DNA of 64,000 bases from Haemonchus contortus (lineage: Eukaryota > Nematoda > Chromadorea > Rhabditida > Trichostrongylidae), in NCBI GenBank assembly GCA_000469685.2, contig LS997567.1, positions 22,345,151 to 22,409,150 on the forward strand. The letters run 5' to 3'. Both the position numbers and the translations under genes were made by a program. Positions 21,550-36,132 of the stretch are shown here, in pieces. The notes under the pieces are model-generated. The model did no database searches. It was given only the letters and a program-made list of their open reading frames with translations, and was not told the origin of the DNA. Every line of letters starts with the position of its first letter. Within the stretch, counting starts at the first letter, position 1.

Positions 21550-22390
21550 TCATTTAAATTGCACTCTTCGTGCGCCCAAACAAACCAGAATTGTTGGTAT
21601 AACATGAAGCGACGAAAGAAGTAAACAATGCATACAATACCTATTAACAGAAACCAAGCAATAGTAGCAGTACCATAATGATGGATGCCAGGAGCAACAT
21701 TCCCTTAACCCAGCGACCCCAACCTGAGAACAGCGAGCCGTAGCATACAGTAATAGAATAAAATATAATAAAATAGTAATATACAATAGGCATGTAATAG
21801 TAGAATTCATGCCGAGTTGATCTGAGCCAGTCACATTGATCTGGGTAGGTCCCGAAGAAAGTCCCGAGTAGATTGCTTCGGCAAGGCGTAGTGCCAGCAA
21901 CATTGCCAATAATTCGAGTCTCGGTATGGACAGCAATCGTTTCCCAAGAGCTAGTTTCGTTTTGCCGCTCAGCAGTGTAGAAACTGCTTCGGATTAACGC
22001 TCCATGAATGCACACGCAGCCATGGCTTGGCTACTGGCTGGCGTCCGCAAAGATCCACAGTTGGGTTGGAGCAGCTGTGTGCGCATAAGGAAACACCATT
22101 CTTGGAACTTCTATTCGAGCATTGTTCACCTGTTCTGCGGTGGTATTACATTCTTACGCCAATTTCGTTTCTGTAGGAGCATTCCACCGTTCTGTGCTTC
22201 CGAATATGGACTGAAGCAAGCATTTTTAACTGATCAGAAGAAGTCCGTCAAATGCTGTCGGATCATATATCGAGTGGAGATCCCTTGGAGCGTCTCGTTT
22301 CACTTGGACATCACCCCTTCTATTCGTGTAGAATGAAAAGTGTCTGTGACCGGATTGTAGTTCCTCCGAGTAATTTCATAGGCCCAAAGG
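21550..22390 (-). pseudogene. BEL/Pao pol remnant: RT end and RNase H region
   Basis: Minus-strand fragments match the region after the BEL reverse transcriptase. YNPVTDTFHSTRIEGVMS lies at about 22360-22300, LHSIYDPTAFDGLL at about 22280-22240, SSQAMAACAFMER near 22030, and the strongly conserved SIPRLELLAMLLALRLAEAI at 21935-21875. The frame is broken in several places. At 22390 the reading is cut off by the TATG array, so reverse transcriptase and everything upstream are missing. It continues the element whose integrase and env lie at 20700-16745. Confidence 0.75.
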
Positions 22391-25300
22391 TATGTATGTA
22401 TGTATGTATGTATGTATGTATGTATGTATGTATGTATGTATGTATGTATGTATGTATGTATGTATGTATGTATGTATGTATGTATGTATGTATGTATGTA
22501 TGTATGTATGTATGTATGTATGTATGATGTATGTATGTATGTATGTATGTATGTATGTATGTATGTATGTATGTATGTATGTATGTATGTATGTATGTAT
22601 GTATGTATGTATGTATGTATGTATGTATGTATGTATGTATGTATGTATGTATGTATGTATGTATGTATGTATGTATGTATGTATGTATGTATGTATGTAT
22701 GTATGTATGTATGTATGTATGTATGTATGTATGTATGTATGTATGTATGTATGTATGTATGTATGTATGTATGTATGTATGTATGTATGTATGTATGTAT
22801 GTATGTATGTATGTATGTATGTATGTATGTATGTATGTATGTATGTATGTATGTATGTATGTATGTATGTATGTATGTATGTATGTATGTATGTATGTAT
22901 GTATGTATGTATGTATGTATGTATGTATGTATGTATGTATGTATGTATGTATGTATGTATGTATGTATGTATGTATGTATGTATGTATGTATGTATGTAT
23001 GTATGTATGTATGTATGTATGTATGTATGTATGTATGTATGTATGTATGTATGTATGTATGTATGTATGTATGTATGTATGTATGTATGTATGTATGTAT
23101 GTATGTATGTATGTATGTATGTATGTATGTATGTATGTATGTATGTATGTATGTATGTATGTATGTATGTATGTATGTATGTATGTATGTATGTATGTAT
23201 GTATGTATGTATGTATGTATGTATGTATGTATGTATGTATGTATGTATGTATGTATGTATGTATGTATGTATGTATGTATGTATGTATGTATGTATGTAT
23301 GTATGTATGTATGTATGTATGTATGTATGTATGTATGTATGTATGTATGTATGTATGTATGTATGTATGTATGTATGTATGTATGTATGTATGTATGTAT
23401 GTATGTATGTATGTATGTATGTATGTATGTATGTATGTATGTATGTATGTATGTATGTATGTATGTATGTATGTATGTATGTATGTATGTATGTATGTAT
23501 GTATGTATGTATGTATGTATGTATGTATGTATGTATGTATGTATGTATGTATGTATGTATGTATGTATGTATGTATGTATGTATGTATGTATGTATGTAT
23601 GTATGTATGTATGTATGTATGTATGTATGTATGTATGTATGTATGTATGTATGTATGTATGTATGTATGTATGTATGTATGTATGTATGTATGTATGTAT
23701 GTATGTATGTATGTATGTATGTATGTATGTATGTATGTATGTATGTATGTATGTATGTATGTATGTATGTATGTATGTATGTATGTATGTATGTATGTAT
23801 GTATGTATGTATGTATGTATGTATGTATGTATGTATGTATGTATGTATGTATGTATGTATGTATGTATGTATGTATGTATGTATGTATGTATGTATGTAT
23901 GTATGTATGTATGTATGTATGTATGTATGTATGTATGTATGTATGTATGTATGTATGTATGTATGTATGTATGTATGTATGTATGTATGTATGTATGTAT
24001 GTATGTATGTATGTATGTATGTATGTATGTATGTATGTATGTATGTATGTATGTATGTATGTATGTATGTATGTATGTATGTATGTATGTATGTATGTAT
24101 GTATGTATGTATGTATGTATGTATGTATGTATGTATGTATGTATGTATGTATGTATGTATGTATGTATGTATGTATGTATGTATGTATGTATGTATGTAT
24201 GTATGTATGTATGTATGTATGTATGTATGTATGTATGTATGTATGTATGTATGTATGTATGTATGTATGTATGTATGTATGTATGTATGTATGTATGTAT
24301 GTATGTATGTATGTATGTATGTATGTATGTATGTATGTATGTATGTATGTATGTATGTATGTATGTATGTATGTATGTATGTATGTATGTATGTATGTAT
24401 GTATGTATGTATGTATGTATGTATGTATGTATGTATGTATGTATGTATGTATGTATGTATGTATGTATGTATGTATGTATGTATGTATGTATGTATGTAT
24501 GTATGTATGTATGTATGTATGTATGTATGTATGTATGTATGTATGTATGTATGTATGTATGTATGTATGTATGTATGTATGTATGTATGTATGTATGTAT
24601 GTATGTATGTATGTATGTATGTATGTATGTATGTATGTATGTATGTATGTATGTATGTATGTATGTATGTATGTATGTATGTATGTATGTATGTATGTAT
24701 GTATGTATGTATGTATGTATGTATGTATGTATGTATGTATGTATGTATGTATGTATGTATGTATGTATGTATGTATGTATGTATGTATGTATGTATGTAT
24801 GTATGTATGTATGTATGTATGTATGTATGTATGTATGTATGTATGTATGTATGTATGTATGTATGTATGTATGTATGTATGTATGTATGTATGTATGTAT
24901 GTATGTATGTATGTATGTATGTATGTATGTATGTATGTATGTATGTATGTATGTATGTATGTATGTATGTATGTATGTATGTATGTATGTATGTATGTAT
25001 GTATGTATGTATGTATGTATGTATGTATGTATGTATGTATGTATGTATGTATGTATGTATGTATGTATGTATGTATGTATGTATGTATGTATGTATGTAT
25101 GTATGTATGTATGTATGTATGTATGTATGTATGTATGTATGTATGTATGTATGTATGTATGTATGTATGTATGTATGTATGTATGTATGTATGTATGTAT
25201 GTATGTATGTATGTATGTATGTATGTATGTATGTATGTATGTATGTATGTATGTATGTATGTATGTATGTATGTATGTATGTATGTATGTATGTATGTAT

Positions 25301-28300
25301 GTATGTATGTATGTATGTATGTATGTATGTATGTATGTATGTATGTATGTATGTATGTATGTATGTATGTATGTATGTATGTATGTATGTATGTATGTAT
25401 GTATGTATGTATGTATGTATGTATGTATGTATGTATGTATGTATGTATGTATGTATGTATGTATGTATGTATGTATGTATGTATGTATGTATGTATGTAT
25501 GTATGTATGTATGTATGTATGTATGTATGTATGTATGTATGTATGTATGTATGTATGTATGTATGTATGTATGTATGTATGTATGTATGTATGTATGTAT
25601 GTATGTATGTATGTATGTATGTATGTATGTATGTATGTATGTATGTATGTATGTATGTATGTATGTATGTATGTATGTATGTATGTATGTATGTATGTAT
25701 GTATGTATGTATGTATGTATGTATGTATGTATGTATGTATGTATGTATGTATGTATGTATGTATGTATGTATGTATGTATGTATGTATGTATGTATGTAT
25801 GTATGTATGTATGTATGTATGTATGTATGTATGTATGTATGTATGTATGTATGTATGTATGTATGTATGTATGTATGTATGTATGTATGTATGTATGTAT
25901 GTATGTATGTATGTATGTATGTATGTATGTATGTATGTATGTATGTATGTATGTATGTATGTATGTATGTATGTATGTATGTATGTATGTATGTATGTAT
26001 GTATGTATGTATGTATGTATGTATGTATGTATGTATGTATGTATGTATGTATGTATGTATGTATGTATGTATGTATGTATGTATGTATGTATGTATGTAT
26101 GTATGTATGTATGTATGTATGTATGTATGTATGTATGTATGTATGTATGTATGTATGTATGTATGTATGTATGTATGTATGTATGTATGTATGTATGTAT
26201 GTATGTATGTATGTATGTATGTATGTATGTATGTATGTATGTATGTATGTATGTATGTATGTATGTATGTATGTATGTATGTATGTATGTATGTATGTAT
26301 GTATGTATGTATGTATGTATGTATGTATGTATGTATGTATGTATGTATGTATGTATGTATGTATGTATGTATGTATGTATGTATGTATGTATGTATGTAT
26401 GTATGTATGTATGTATGTATGTATGTATGTATGTATGTATGTATGTATGTATGTATGTATGTATGTATGTATGTATGTATGTATGTATGTATGTATGTAT
26501 GTATGTATGTATGTATGTATGTATGTATGTATGTATGTATGTATGTATGTATGTATGTATGTATGTATGTATGTATGTATGTATGTATGTATGTATGTAT
26601 GTATGTATGTATGTATGTATGTATGTATGTATGTATGTATGTATGTATGTATGTATGTATGTATGTATGTATGTATGTATGTATGTATGTATGTATGTAT
26701 GTATGTATGTATGTATGTATGTATGTATGTATGTATGTATGTATGTATGTATGTATGTATGTATGTATGTATGTATGTATGTATGTATGTATGTATGTAT
26801 GTATGTATGTATGTATGTATGTATGTATGTATGTATGTATGTATGTATGTATGTATGTATGTATGTATGTATGTATGTATGTATGTATGTATGTATGTAT
26901 GTATGTATGTATGTATGTATGTATGTATGTATGTATGTATGTATGTATGTATGTATGTATGTATGTATGTATGTATGTATGTATGTATGTATGTATGTAT
27001 GTATGTATGTATGTATGTATGTATGTATGTATGTATGTATGTATGTATGTATGTATGTATGTATGTATGTATGTATGTATGTATGTATGTATGTATGTAT
27101 GTATGTATGTATGTATGTATGTATGTATGTATGTATGTATGTATGTATGTATGTATGTATGTATGTATGTATGTATGTATGTATGTATGTATGTATGTAT
27201 GTATGTATGTATGTATGTATGTATGTATGTATGTATGTATGTATGTATGTATGTATGTATGTATGTATGTATGTATGTATGTATGTATGTATGTATGTAT
27301 GTATGTATGTATGTATGTATGTATGTATGTATGTATGTATGTATGTATGTATGTATGTATGTATGTATGTATGTATGTATGTATGTATGTATGTATGTAT
27401 GTATGTATGTATGTATGTATGTATGTATGTATGTATGTATGTATGTATGTATGTATGTATGTATGTATGTATGTATGTATGTATGTATGTTATGGTATGT
27501 ATGTATGTATGTATGTATGTATGTATGTATGTATGTATGTATGTATGTATGTATGTATGTATGTATGTATGTATGTATGTATGTATGTATGTATGTATGT
27601 ATGTATGTATGTATGTATGTATGTATGTATGTATGTATGTATGTATGTATGTATGTATGTATGTATGTATGTATGTATGTATGTATGTATGTATGTATGT
27701 ATGTATGTATGTATGTATGTATGTATGTATGTATGTATGTATGTATGTATGTATGTATGTATGTATGTATGTATGTATGTATGTATGTATGTATGTATGT
27801 ATGTATGTATGTATGTATGTATGTATGTATGTATGTATGTATGTATGTATGTATGTATGTATGTATGTATGTATGTATGTATGTATGTATGTATGTATGT
27901 ATGTATGTATGTATGTATGTATGTATGTATGTATGTATGTATGTATGTATGTATGTATGTATGTATGTATGTATGTATGTATGTATGTATGTATGTATGT
28001 ATGTATGTATGTATGTATGTATGTATGTATGTATGTATGTATGTATGTATGTATGTATGTATGTATGTATGTATGTATGTATGTATGTATGTATGTATGT
28101 ATGTATGTATGTATGTATGTATGTATGTATGTATGTATGTATGTATGTATGTATGTATGTATGTATGTATGTATGTATGTATGTATGTATGTATGTATGT
28201 ATGTATGTATGTATGTATGTATGTATGTATGTATGTATGTATGTATGTATGTATGTATGTATGTATGTATGTATGTATGTATGTATGTATGTATGTATGT

Positions 28301-28731
28301 ATGTATGTATGTATGTATGTATGTATGTATGTATGTATGTATGTATGTATGTATGTATGTATGTATGTATGTATGTATGTATGTATGTATGTATGTATGT
28401 ATGTATGTATGTATGTATGTATGTATGTATGTATGTATGTATGTATGTATGTATGTATGTATGTATGTATGTATGTATGTATGTATGTATGTATGTATGT
28501 ATGTATGTATGTATGTATGTATGTATGTATGTATGTATGTATGTATGTATGTATGTATGTATGTATGTATGTATGTATGTATGTATGTATGTATGTATGT
28601 ATGTATGTATGTATGTATGTATGTATGTATGTATGTATGTATGTATGTATGTATGTATGTATGTATGTATGTATGTATGTATGTATGTATGTATGTATGT
28701 ATGTATGTATGTATGTATGTATGTATGTATG
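22391..28731. repeat. 6.3-kb (TATG)n tetranucleotide array
   Basis: Roughly 1,585 uninterrupted-looking copies of TATG. I see only two irregular points: near 22526 (an extra ATG) and near 27490 (TATGTTATGG). The near absence of variation over 6.3 kb is striking. The array replaces the upstream part of the BEL pol gene on its left. On the right it ends in CAACAAGTGATGAAG and an AT-rich stretch. All long frames through it (Met-Tyr-Val-Cys, or Ile-His-Thr-Tyr on the other strand) are artefacts of the 4-bp period. Confidence 0.98.
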
Positions 28732-28874
28732 AACGACAACAAGTGATGAAGATCAGAGATAACAGTTTTTCGAAATATATATATATATATATATGTATAT
28801 ATAATATATATATTACAAGCGCTTCGAATATATAAAAGACATATTTATTTATTTATTATATTTACACTTATATA
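28732..28874. other. AT-rich flank of the TATG array
   Basis: A short segment with an (AT)n run near 28776-28812 and ATTT repeats near 28845. No gene. Confidence 0.7.
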
Positions 28875-29801
28875 TTAAGTTGATGCATAATTATTGCGGA
28901 TTTTTTCGCGGCTTTTTTTTCTCTCGGTAAAATTTGAATATTGAGCTCGGGTTTTTTTTTAAGAAATGATCTACTTGATTTCCTCTACGAGAATTCACTC
29001 GGAAAACCATCCGCATATTCGCAAAATTAGGCTTTACTACTTCGAGAAAAATTGGAAGGTGGTACAGTCCTTCCGCGATCTCTGTAACTTTTCGGAGATC
29101 GTTCATTAGGTGATCTAGTGAAAGCACACATGACTTCCTGGCGGTTGAAACACGATTATTTTGAGATTTTCTATTCCCCCTGCATTTTACCCGCCTCCAT
29201 ATGTTAGGTTGATGCATAATTATTGCGGATTTATTGCGGATTTTTTCCAGCAAATTTTACTTAAAGAGACTATGGAGATACTAAGCAAAGACATATTCCA
29301 ATAATTAGTCCGGAACGTATTAACCATGTACGTCAAGCACTGCTTGCCATTGATGAGTCAGTTGGATCCCAAAAGCGAAGAAATTTTGATCCTTGCGGGC
29401 GACCCACGCCTTGACATCGGCGATCAAGTCATCCAAATCGGCGTAACTTTTGTTCTCCAGCCATTTTTTCGATGAACGGTTGACAACGGTTGACGAGATA
29501 ATCCATAAAAGTTTCTGCTGGTGAATATGGCAGATTTAGGGGGCAGATCCCGTTTCTTGGTTGGTTTTGGCTGATTGTTCGATCGCCGAAAAGTTACAGG
29601 GATCGCGGAATGACTGTGCCACCTTCCAATCTTTCTCGAAGTAGTTAAGCCCAATTTCGCGAATATGCGGATGGTTTTTGAGTATATTCTTATAGAGAAA
29701 ATCAAGTAGATCGTTTCTAGGAGAAACCCGAATTCAATATTCAAATTCTACGGGGAGAAAAAAAGCCGCGAAAAATCCGCAATAGTTATGCATCAACCTA
29801 A
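28875..29801 (-). mobile_element. Palindromic mariner derivative, family C
   Basis: The left end TTAAGTTGATGCATAATTAT at 28875 and the right end, inverse of TTAGGTTGATGCATAACTAT, at 29801 are flanked by TA (28873-28874 and 29802-29803). A third copy of the end sequence lies inside at 29204. The first ~230 bp (28875-29103) match the reverse complement of 29581-29801, so the element has long inverted arms rather than ~30-bp ends. The minus strand near 29450-29310 encodes a mariner C-terminus (DVKAWVARKDQNFFAFGIQL, then LDVHG). The structure looks like two mariner copies fused in inverted orientation with internal deletion. Confidence 0.75.
29310..29545 (-). pseudogene. Mariner transposase C-terminal fragment
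   Basis: The minus-strand frame reads WLENKSYADLDDLIADVKAW, then VARKDQNFFAFGIQLTHQWQ and AVLDVHG before a stop. The pattern of an F/W-rich tail ending in RWQ-VLDVHG-Y is that of mariner transposase C-termini (here the final Tyr is replaced by the stop). The helix-turn-helix and catalytic parts are missing or unrecognisable. Confidence 0.65.
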
Positions 29802-29803
29802 TA

Positions 29804-30164
29804 GTTAGGATACATATGAATAAGTTAGAATACTCTACATCCACCTTGAAAATAATTTGCTCTTCAGTACAATAGCAAAAGGGAACCTACAGTATCGTTG
29901 AAAAAGAAATCACCTCGAACCTTTTTTTGCCATAACTCATCTCGAACTCAATGGTTCTGACTGATTTTTTGATATGTTGTCAACAGTAACGAAATTCAAT
30001 GTCCCCATCACAGAACTCACGAAACTCCTTTTTGTTCCGTTCAAAAGGCCACTTTTCACATCTTTTCTGAACAGGACAAAATAATATCAGTTTCAATAAT
30101 TTGAAATAAATCACTTGACTTGAACACTATCATCATGCATCAACATAATTAACTACTAGTCTAA
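29804..30164. other. Unassigned spacer
   Basis: About 360 bp with no recognised gene, splice-site pair or repeat. Confidence 0.4.
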
Positions 30165-30857
30165 TACATTGTAATGAAGCCGATGGCATCGATGACGGCT
30201 TGGCATCTGCGGGACATTGATTCGGCCAACTTGTCGTTCAGGCACTCATCGATTTTCTTACATTCGTCTTCAAATAGGTCTAGCTTTTGAGCAGCATTTG
30301 TGACTGTTTTATCGGCTATTCTTTTCTTGAGATCCTACCACGAGGGTCCACTGATGTTTAGGTCAGGGAAGTGGCTGAGTGAGTCAAGGCATCGAATTTC
30401 CCGATGGGTCAACCACTCGCGCGCCCTTTCTAGATCAACGTCTGGGGTCGTTATCTCGCTGGGATTAACTTTTCTTTCGTGTACACGACAGGAGAAAGGT
30501 AGCATGGATTTTTCCAAAATGTCTACGTACATCTGCTAGGCCGCAGTGGTGAGAATATGGCACATGGACCCCATGTCTAGACTCGGAGACCATCTCCAGA
30601 CTAATACTGAGCCGGCACCATGCCTGAGAGTTGTCAAATGGTACTTGGGGTAGAAACTTGTGTTTTTAAAAGGTCGTCTACTAACAAAACCCAGATGTAC
30701 CGAGCCAAACAATCTTTGGCTGGTCGCTCTAGATGACTTCGCGTCGTCAGTTGAAGGTCCAGTGAAGGTGCCCGCGCGCCCAATAAAGTCGAGCTCGTCT
30801 GTTTTTTAGAGATCCAGATACTTTTTGACAAGACTTCTTCCATATATTCCAGCAACC
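30165..30857 (-). pseudogene. Tc1/Tc3-like transposase pseudogene, truncated
   Basis: On the minus strand the catalytic half of a Tc1-superfamily transposase is readable. It begins directly at the edge of the CATA array with VAGIYGRSLVKKYLDL. In other frames follow KNRRARLYWARGHLHWTF (about 30810-30750) and RHGAGSVLVWRWSP (about 30620-30580). The tail is ADKTVTNAAQKLDLFEDEC, then LNDKLAESMSRRCQAVIDAI (about 30310-30185). This is the normal order of Tc1/Tc3 core and C-terminus. Stop codons and frameshifts are present. The N-terminal DNA-binding half is missing, because the microsatellite begins where it should be. Confidence 0.75.
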
Positions 30858-33635
30858 ACATACATACATACATACATACATACATACATACATACATACA
30901 TACATACATACATACATACATACATACATACATACATACATACATACATACATACATACATACATACATACATACATACATACATACATACATACATACA
31001 TACATACATACATACATACATACATACATACATACATACATACATACATACATACATACATACATACATACATACATACATACATACATACATACATACA
31101 TACATACATACATACATACATACATACATACATACATACATACATACATACATACATACATACATACATACATACATACATACATACATACATACATACA
31201 TACATACATACATACATACATACATACATACATACATACATACATACATAACATACATACATACATACATACATACATACATACATACATACATACATAC
31301 ATACATACATACATACATACATACATACATACATACATACAACATACATACATACATACATACATACATACATACATACATACATACATACATACATACA
31401 TACATACATACATACATACATACATACATACATACATACATACATACATACATACATACATACATACATACATACATACATACATACATACATACATACA
31501 TACATACATACATACATACATACATACATACATACATACATACATACATACATACATACATACATACATACATACATACATACATACATACATACATACA
31601 TACATACATACATACATACATACATACATACATACATACATACATACATACATACATACATACATACATACATACATACATACATACATACATACATACA
31701 TACATACATACATACATACATACATACATACATACATACATACATACATACATACATACATACATACATACATACATACATACATACATACATACATACA
31801 TACATACATACAATACATACATACATACATACATACATACATACATACATACATACATACATACATACATACATACATACATACATACCATACATACATA
31901 CATACATACATACATACATACATACATACCATACATACATACATACATACATACATACATACATACATACATACATTCATACATACATACATACATACAT
32001 ACATACATACATACATACATACATACATACATACATACATACATACATACATACATACATACATACATACATACATACATACATACATACATACATACAT
32101 ACATACATACATACATACATACATACATACATACATACATACATACATACAACATACATACATACATACATACATACATACATACATACATACATACATA
32201 CATACATACATACATACATACATACATACATACATACATACATACATACATACATACATACATACATACATACATACATACATACATACATACATACATA
32301 CATACATACATACATACATACATACATACATACATACATACATACATACATACATACATACATACATACATACATACATACATACATACATACATACATA
32401 CATACATACATACATACATACATACAATACATACATACATACATACATACACATACATACATACATACATACATACATACATACATACATACATACATAC
32501 ATACATACATACATACATACATACATACATACATACATACATACATACATACATACATACATACATACATACATACATACATACATACATACATACATAC
32601 ATACATACATACATACATACATACATACATACATACATACATACATACATACATACATACATACATACATACATACATACATACATACATACATACATAC
32701 ATACATACATACATACATACATACATACATACATACATACATACATACATACATACATACATACATACATACATACATACATACATACATACATACATAC
32801 ATACATACATACATACATACATACATACATACATACATACATACATACATACATACATACATACATACATACATACATACATACATACATACAATACATA
32901 CATACATACATACATACATACATACATACATACATACATACATACATAACATACATACATACATACATACATACATACATACATACATACATACATACAT
33001 ACATACATACATACATACATACATACATACATACATACATACATACATACATACATACATACATACATACATACATACATACATACATACATACATACAT
33101 ACATACATACATACATACATACATACATACATACATACATACATACATACATACATACATACATACATACATACATACATACATACATACATACATACAT
33201 ACATACATACATACATACATACATACATACATACATACATACATACATACATACATACATACATACATACATACATACATACATACATACATACATACAT
33301 ACATACATACATACATACATACATACATACATACATACATACATACATACATACATACATACATACATACATACATACATACATACATACATACATACAT
33401 ACATACATACATACATACATACATACATACATACATACATACATACATACATACATACATACATACATACATACATACATACATACATACATACATACAT
33501 ACATACATACATACATACATACATACATACATACATACATACATACATACATACATACATACATACATACATACATACATACATACATACATACATACAT
33601 ACATACATACATACATACATACATACATACATACA

Positions 33636-33667
<32 letters not shown>

Positions 33668-33761
33668 CATACATACATACATACATACATACATACATAC
33701 ATACATACATACATACATACATACATACATACATACATACATACATACATACATACATACA

Positions 33762-33792
<31 letters not shown>

Positions 33793-34481
33793 CATACATA
33801 CATACATACATACATACATACATACATACATACATACATACATACATACATACATACATACATACATACATACATACATACATACATACATACATACATA
33901 CATACATACATACATACATACATACATACATACATACATACATACATACATACATACATACATACATACATACATACATACATACATACATACATACATA
34001 CATACATACATACATACATACATACATACATACATACATACATACATACATACATACATACATACATACATACATACATACATACATACATACATACATA
34101 CATACATACATACATACATACATACATACATACATACATACATACATACATACATACATACATACATACATACATACATACATACATACATACATACATA
34201 CATACATACATACATACATACATACATACATACATACATACATACATACATACATACATACATACATACATACATACATACATACATACATACATACATA
34301 CATACATACATACATACATACATACATACATACATACATACATACATACATACATGCATACATGCATACATACATACATACATACATACATACATACATA
34401 CATACATGCATGCATACATACATGCATGCATACATACATACATACATACATACATACATACATACATACATACATACATAC
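30858..34481. repeat. 3.6-kb (CATA)n array, block 1
   Basis: CATA repeats with at least twelve single-base irregularities (for example near 31249, 31341, 31812, 31889, 32151, 32427, 32892, 32949, 33663 and 33762) and a group of CATG variants at 34355-34430. It continues beyond the gypsy element as blocks 2 and 3. It is the reverse complement of the TATG array at 22391-28731. Confidence 0.98.
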
Positions 34482-34671
34482 TGTTACGTTTGTGAGCCGC
34501 TGGTAGACGGTTGATAGCCAGGTGTATCAGGAAGGTTTATTGGTCGAACCGGTTGAGACGAAGTGAGGAGAGAGAAAAGTAGTCACTGATAAATTACTGG
34601 GTTTATATACTGTGTTTACACCTAGTAAGTCATATCAGCATTCAGTGATCTCAATATCTGGATACCCAACA
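34482..34671 (-). repeat. 3' LTR of gypsy element
   Basis: 190 bp. It matches the LTR at 39057-39244 except for an extra AT at about 34631-34634. It contains a TATATACTGTG-type segment that could serve in transcription initiation. Boundaries are set by the TG...CA ends and by the adjacent purine tract. Confidence 0.93.
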
Positions 34672-34685
34672 CCTCCCCTTTTTAA
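34672..34685 (-). promoter_or_regulatory. Polypurine tract (plus-strand primer)
   Basis: In coding direction the sequence is TAAAAAGGGGAGG immediately before the LTR start TGTTGGG. This is the expected primer for second-strand synthesis in an LTR retrotransposon. Confidence 0.85.
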
Positions 34686-34718
34686 GAGACTTTTACATAC
34701 AATACTGATCTTTTCATA

Positions 34719-36130
34719 TCACAATTGACGATAGGTCTTCTGACGCGGATCCACTTGGAGACGAGTTGTTGGTCGTCGTGTACGCGTTGATCGTCGTGGT
34801 TGGTAGTCATGGCTGTTATCCATTGATGGTGCTTGCTCGGTGTGCTGTGTCTGATCTGGTGACAAGCTAGCTGACTGAAATGAAGATGTAGGTTGCTGTG
34901 GCAGGTCGAACATTTCGAAAAAACGTATCTATGTCCTGTAGTTGCGTTACAGCATCGTCGTAGGTAGCGTGGGTCGGAGTTGGTTGGGCATGTCGAACAC
35001 AGACTTGTTGCCTATAAGAACTCTGTAGAGTACTTTCCCCAACTCGCCTGAGTACCTTCCCACTGTTCCATTCTTCTCGATTTCCAATGGTACTTGTCGT
35101 GCCAGAACGGGATCTCCCTGCGTTGAAAAACACGCTTCCTGGGCGCCATGATGCCTATTGAATTGTGATTCCATCGAATGATTGCGCTTTAACATCTGCT
35201 GTGACGTTGGGCTTGAGTAGAGCTAGATCGGTCCGGAGTTTTCTTCCGATGAAAAGTTCTGACCGGAGATTTGTTTCCATCCACTGTCGGACTTGGGTTT
35301 GAGCCGATACGTCAGAAGGAAGGTCTGCAAATTTTCTGTTAGTGTTCCTTCTCCCTTTTAGTTTCGATAAGGCTCTTTTTGAACGTGTCGACAAATCTCT
35401 CCGCTTGTCCATTTGACTGTGGATGATATGGCGGGGAGAAGACGTGTTGGATTCCGTGCTTTGCGCAAAATCTTTTGAATGCATCCGAGGTGAATTGTGT
35501 TCGTTGTCGGAAACGAGTGTTTCTGGGAACCCATATCTTGCAATGTTTTCTGTAATAGTGCGATTGTGGCGTCCGTAGTGATGCTATTGGTGTTGAAAAT
35601 CTCCGGCCATTTTGAAAATGCATCGACAATTACCAAAAAATACGTTCCTTCATATGGGCCGGGCGTAAATCGACGTGGATTCGAGTCCAGGGCCCGTTGG
35701 GTCGAGGCCAAGATGCGAGGGTGGTCTTGATCGGAAAGTTTGGCGACTGTAGAGCATTTGGTACAGTGTCGCACAGTAGTTTCGATGTCCTGGTCAATTC
35801 CTGGCCAGTAGGCAATAAACTGCGGGCTAAGGCCTTCATGCGTACGATTCCGGGATGTCCTTTGTGTAGTTGTCCAAGAACGCGTGATTGTAGGGGTTCT
35901 GGGATGACCACTCGATCGGCCATTAGAAGACATCCGTCGAGAGTCGAGAGCGCCGTTCCGACGATTGTAGAAACAAAAGTAACTTGGGGTTTGTGATTTT
36001 TGTCGGCCATGCTCTTCTGAGGTAGCTGTTGACTTGTTGTAGAAGACGATCCTGGGCAGTCCATTTTCTCACTTCATCCGCTGTGACCGGTAGTGCATGA
36101 ACTGCATTTGTGAAATATCATGTTTGATAT
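34719..36130 (-). pseudogene. Gypsy integrase region (frameshifted)
   Basis: Integrase inserts the cDNA copy into the genome. On the minus strand the zinc-binding HHCC part is visible as LGQLHKGHPGIVRMKALARS (about 35970-35910) and RHCTKCSTVAK (about 35790-35755). The DDE core follows as [13 protein letters not shown] (about 35640-35600), a part around 35540-35480 holding the second Asp region in shifted frames, and [20 protein letters not shown] (about 35435-35375) with the catalytic Glu. A basic tail RRSTRTRRPTTRLQ lies near 34800, ending before 34719. At least three frame changes occur in this span, so no full-length product is possible as read. Confidence 0.85.
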
Positions 36131-36132
36131 CC

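Noticed and set aside
22320..28835. Open frames of more than 2,000 codons repeating Met-Tyr-Val-Cys or Ile-His-Thr-Tyr
   Set aside because: A 4-bp repeat without a stop in any frame is open on both strands by arithmetic; there is no domain, no start context and no unique sequence.
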